Assembly: GCA_900758495.1 (NCBI GenBank)
Contig: CAAERO010000024.1
Span: forward strand, 1-16,159
Length of the DNA: 16,159 nt
DNA from: Bacilli bacterium
Lineage (GTDB): Bacteria; Bacillota_I; Bacilli_A; RF39; UBA660
Reading direction: 5' to 3'
Below the pieces are notes generated by a model that saw only the letters and a list, made by a program, of their open reading frames with translations, made no database searches and was not told the DNA's origin. Below are positions 13,810 to 16,159 of the stretch, piece by piece; positions within the stretch are counted from its first letter, which is position 1, and each line of letters starts with the position of its first letter. Made by a program: the position numbers and the translations under genes.

Positions 13810-13838
13810 ATTATAACATACTAGTTATGTACTTTAAA
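13810..13838 (-). promoter_or_regulatory. Promoter of mraY-ftsW
   Basis: On the minus strand, TTTAAA (13838-13833), a 17-nt spacer and a consensus TATAAT (13815-13810) preceded by TGT (extended -10). The start site would be near 13803, leaving about 24 nt before the mraY GTG. Confidence 0.8.
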
Positions 13839-14110
13839 ACTTTTTTCCTTATTTTGTTATTTCCTTGACATCTTGCTTTTCAATTAAAGTTTATTCTACA
13901 AATAAAAAAACTTTCCAACTAGAAAAAATAATTTATAATAATCAACTATAAAACAATTTATCATAATAGTCTATTATATAGTATAGTTATAATTAATAAT
14001 TAATATTCTTAAATTGGAATATAAGAGAAGATAGCATAGTCTTTAATAATTAGATGAAGTAGAATTTAATATGCGAAAGTTTAGATAATAATAGAAGTAT
14101 AATAAGTATT
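13839..14110. other. AT-rich intergenic stretch of about 270 bp
   Basis: Very AT-rich, with no RNA gene or clear terminator seen. TTGACA at 13865-13870 looks like a -35 box, but no good -10 box stands at 16-18 nt. The frame of the broken peptidase gene is already open from 14063, without a usable start in that part. The promoter of the broken gene was not identified. Confidence 0.35.
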
Positions 14111-15127
14111 ATGGAACGTAAAATGATAAAATTAAATAATGATTATGAAATAATATCTAATAAAATTAAAGAAATGGAAGAACATTTTGTTGACTGTAAA
14201 ACTCCGCTTGATTGTTTTAATTATGTTTGCAGTTATCAATCACTAGTGGTTTTATATAAAATGTGTTGTGGATTTGATCCACAAGATAGAAAAATTTCTA
14301 AAAATAAGTTTGTAAGTAATTCTTTTTACCTACATATAACTATATAAACAATAAAATGATAATTACCTTAAGGAAAAAATGAAATATTAAATGATTATTT
14401 TAAAGCAGATGGAAAAAGGTTAGCTAATATCTTTAAAACTTATAAAAAAAAGCAATACTTATTTTCTATTCCAGAAAATATTGATTATTTTTTGTCTAGT
14501 GGGTTAACCACTTATTGTCATTATGATAATGATTATTATATATTCTTGGCAAACAATGGCCATAAAATAAAAGATATGGCCATACTTATTCATGAATTTG
14601 GTCATGTCTTAGATTTTGCTACTTATAGACAAGGACATTTAGCTAGAAATATTGGGATGTATCAAGCAACTTCAGTTTATACGAAAGTTAATTCTACTTA
14701 TTATGAATATAGTTTTTATGAGTATTTAATTAAAAATAATATTTATAAAGAGGAAGCACTTCTTAATTTATCAAATAGTTTAGCTTCTTATACGGACCTT
14801 TTAGCAGGAATAAGTTTTTTAGAAAATGTTCCTGATTTTATGCTTCATGAGGATAAAGAAATAATAAAAGTTTCTGAAATTCCTAATATTAATGAGGAGA
14901 AAATTAGTTTTATGAGAAGTGCTATATTAGAAATGAAAGATTCAATGGAATATGGCTATGGCATTATGTTAGCTTTTGCAATGTTATATAATCCTAGTTT
15001 ATATGATAGTTTTCAAAGATTAAGAGAACCATTTTTTACTAAAGAAAAGAAAGAGAAAGCAGGATTTACTAATAAATTAATTGCTAAAACAATGACTAAA
15101 AAGGTAAATAAATATTTTAAAATATAG
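14111..15127 (+). pseudogene. Zinc metallopeptidase with HEFGH motif (M3-like), frame-disrupted
   Basis: A 78-codon frame (14111-14347) is followed, in the same phase, by a frame open from 14372 to 15127. The latter has no good start until a TTG at 14492, already deep in conserved-looking sequence. Between them are stops (14345, 14357, 14360, 14369). If one base is restored in each of three homopolymers (T run near 14327-14331, A run near 14353-14356, A run near 14374-14379), the frame reads through as SFLPTYNYINNKNDNYLKEK and rejoins NEILNDYFKADGKR. The gene is therefore probably one protein of about 340 residues with three single-base losses. HEFGH (14591-14605) is the zinc-binding HExxH motif. 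YEYSFYEYLI further on could hold the third, Glu, ligand, as in M3-type oligopeptidases. True decay and assembly or sequencing errors both fit. No clear ribosome binding site precedes 14111. Confidence 0.65.
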
Positions 15128-15147
15128 AACTTTATTTCGTAACTGAA

Positions 15148-15177
15148 TTGACAAAACTAACATAAATTTAGTATAAT
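15148..15177 (+). promoter_or_regulatory. Promoter of the anchored coiled-coil protein gene
   Basis: Consensus TTGACA (15148-15153), an 18-nt spacer and consensus TATAAT (15172-15177). The start site would be near 15184, just before the ribosome binding site. It is the closest match to the sigma-A consensus in the window. Confidence 0.88.
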
Positions 15178-15202
15178 ATGCAGCAATTAAGGGGGGATAA
15201 AT

Positions 15203-15784
15203 ATGAAAAAAGAAGTGAGAAATTTTGTTTTAGTTACACTTGCTGTTTATGGTGCTTCAAATTTACTTTTATCAGTTGTTGATAAAAGTCAAGAAAATAT
15301 AACTAATGATCAAGAAAGTAATCTAGATGATTTATTAAATCAGAAATTAGAGGAATATGTAAGTAAAAGAGAATTGTTAGAACAAGAAATCAAAGATTTA
15401 GAAAAGAAAAAAGAAAACTTAAAGGATCAAGAAAAATATACTTTAAAAGATTTAGTAGTTATGGAAAATAGAAATATTTCAAATGATACTTCCTTGTATA
15501 TTTTGAAGGAAGAAACAACCTCTGGTATTTATGAGGAGTATCATCATAATTTTCATGCTTGGTACAAGATGCATGAAGAAGGAGAACATACTGATATTTG
15601 TGGTACTTATATTCATTTTGATGAATGTTATCCTTTATTTAATTATTTAACTGAAGAAGAACAAAATGAAGCTAGTGAAAATAACGGAATTTTTACTACT
15701 TCAGAATTAGATGAAATATCAGAACGTATTAATAAAGAGTATAAAGAAAAAAATAATGACAAAATATTAGTTAAATCATTATAG
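15203..15784 (+). CDS. N-terminally anchored coiled-coil protein, hypothetical
   Basis: 193 residues, family not recognised. A hydrophobic segment (about 8-26) after MKKE acts as signal anchor or signal peptide; no lipobox is visible. A Glu/Lys-rich coiled coil follows (about 40-80), then a compact region rich in His, Cys and acidic residues (HHNFHAWYKMHEEGEH, then CGTYIHFDEC) that could bind metal. The tail is charged. A run of six G (15191-15196) lies 6 nt before the ATG. It has its own consensus promoter and is flanked by the broken peptidase and by the partial gene at the right edge. The position outside the membrane is inferred from the N-terminus. Confidence 0.75.
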   Translation: MKKEVRNFVLVTLAVYGASNLLLSVVDKSQENITNDQESNLDDLLNQKLEEYVSKRELLEQEIKDLEKKKENLKDQEKYTLKDLVVMENRNISNDTSLYILKEETTSGIYEEYHHNFHAWYKMHEEGEHTDICGTYIHFDECYPLFNYLTEEEQNEASENNGIFTTSELDEISERINKEYKEKNNDKILVKSL

Positions 15785-15926
15785 AAGAAATAAGTTGCTT
15801 TTGCTTGTAATTTAATATTTAGATATAAAAAAATTTAAAAACAAGTTTCTGAAGAAACGATTAACAAAGAAATATTAGTATTGACTTGCAATGTTAATTC
15901 TTAAAATAGCAATAATAGGGGGAAAT

Positions 15927-16159
15927 ATGATAGGTGAATATACATTAAAAATATTATGTGATAAATATAATATCTCAAGTGAAAACATTATTAATAAAAA
16001 TAATAATATACTTACTCATGGAGAGTATTTAGATATTGATAAAACATTAAACTACTTAATAAATGAATTAAAAGTAAGTAAAAAAAATATAGAAAAGTGT
16101 CCAAGTATTCTTTATAGAAATGTTGATGCTATAAAGAAAAATATTGATTACTTAAAACA
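15927..16159 (+). CDS. Helical-repeat protein resembling mTERF motifs, N-terminal part
   Basis: The ATG at 15927 has GGGGG (15918-15922) 4 nt upstream and opens a frame that runs off the window after 77 codons. The visible part is strongly helical. It contains KCPSILYRNVDAIKKNIDYLK, which has the P-x-(I/L)-L and terminal x-(Y/F)-L spacing of mitochondrial transcription termination factor (mTERF) repeats. An earlier segment (DKTLNYLINELKVSKKNIEK) looks like the second half of a preceding repeat. In that family, helical repeats wrap nucleic acid. One full repeat is not enough to prove membership; other Lys- and Asn-rich helical repeats are possible. A weak promoter may include TTGACT at 15881-15886. 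Confidence 0.6.
   Translation, partial: MIGEYTLKILCDKYNISSENIINKNNNILTHGEYLDIDKTLNYLINELKVSKKNIEKCPSILYRNVDAIKKNIDYLK

Noticed and set aside
15851..15870. Small hairpin GTTTC-TGAA-GAAAC after the anchored coiled-coil gene
   Set aside because: A 5-bp stem with no T run on the plus strand; too weak to call a terminator.
1..16159. CRISPR array or phage gene block
   Set aside because: No regularly spaced repeats, Cas-like proteins or phage structural genes are seen in the window.

Overview
The window looks like a chromosomal piece of a low-GC Gram-positive bacterium, most likely an uncultured gut member of the Bacilli (the RF39/Mollicutes-related branch; this placement is inference). The support is very AT-rich sequence, strong purine-rich ribosome binding sites (several are runs of five or six G), TGA used as a stop (so not the Mycoplasma code), CCA-encoding tRNA genes, and cell-wall synthesis genes that true mollicutes lack.

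Layout. At the left edge is the last part of an IS3-family transposase and the right inverted repeat of that element. It ends about 8 bp from the stop codon of rnr (RNase R, minus strand). In front of rnr is a compact control region: an extended -10 promoter, an 18-codon leader peptide with a very strong ribosome binding site, and a terminator hairpin that contains the leader's stop codon. Upstream is glmS (minus strand), whose promoter diverges from that of a tRNA-Arg(CCG). No terminator is visible after this tRNA. It leads into a plus-strand gene run: two tandem paralogues with a SAM-binding-like core, a degenerate exonuclease-fold protein, mtnN (MTA/SAH nucleosidase) and a small hypothetical. 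The run converges on a minus-strand hypothetical, and the two genes share one long hairpin across both stop codons.

After tRNA-Thr(GGT) and its terminator comes a gene-poor stretch. A clean promoter then drives a three-gene cassette: a membrane coiled-coil protein, a CHAP-domain peptidoglycan hydrolase whose N-terminus looks like a WXG100/ESX substrate and lacks a signal peptide, and a small helical protein. tRNA-Arg(TCT) and a bidirectional terminator separate this cassette from mraY and ftsW (minus strand), a reduced division/cell-wall pair. The right part holds a HEFGH zinc-peptidase gene broken by what look like three single-base losses in homopolymers, an N-terminally anchored coiled-coil protein, and the start of a helical-repeat protein that resembles mTERF motifs.

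How the genes fit together. glmS supplies glucosamine-6-phosphate for peptidoglycan; mraY and ftsW carry out the lipid I step and glycan polymerisation; the CHAP protein would cut peptidoglycan outside the cell. The two SAM-type proteins sit with the nucleosidase that clears SAM by-products (MTA/SAH), which suggests they use SAM. The most interesting candidates for something undescribed are the rnr leader-peptide attenuator, the SAM-paralogue/mtnN operon behind a tRNA, and the ESX-like CHAP cassette.
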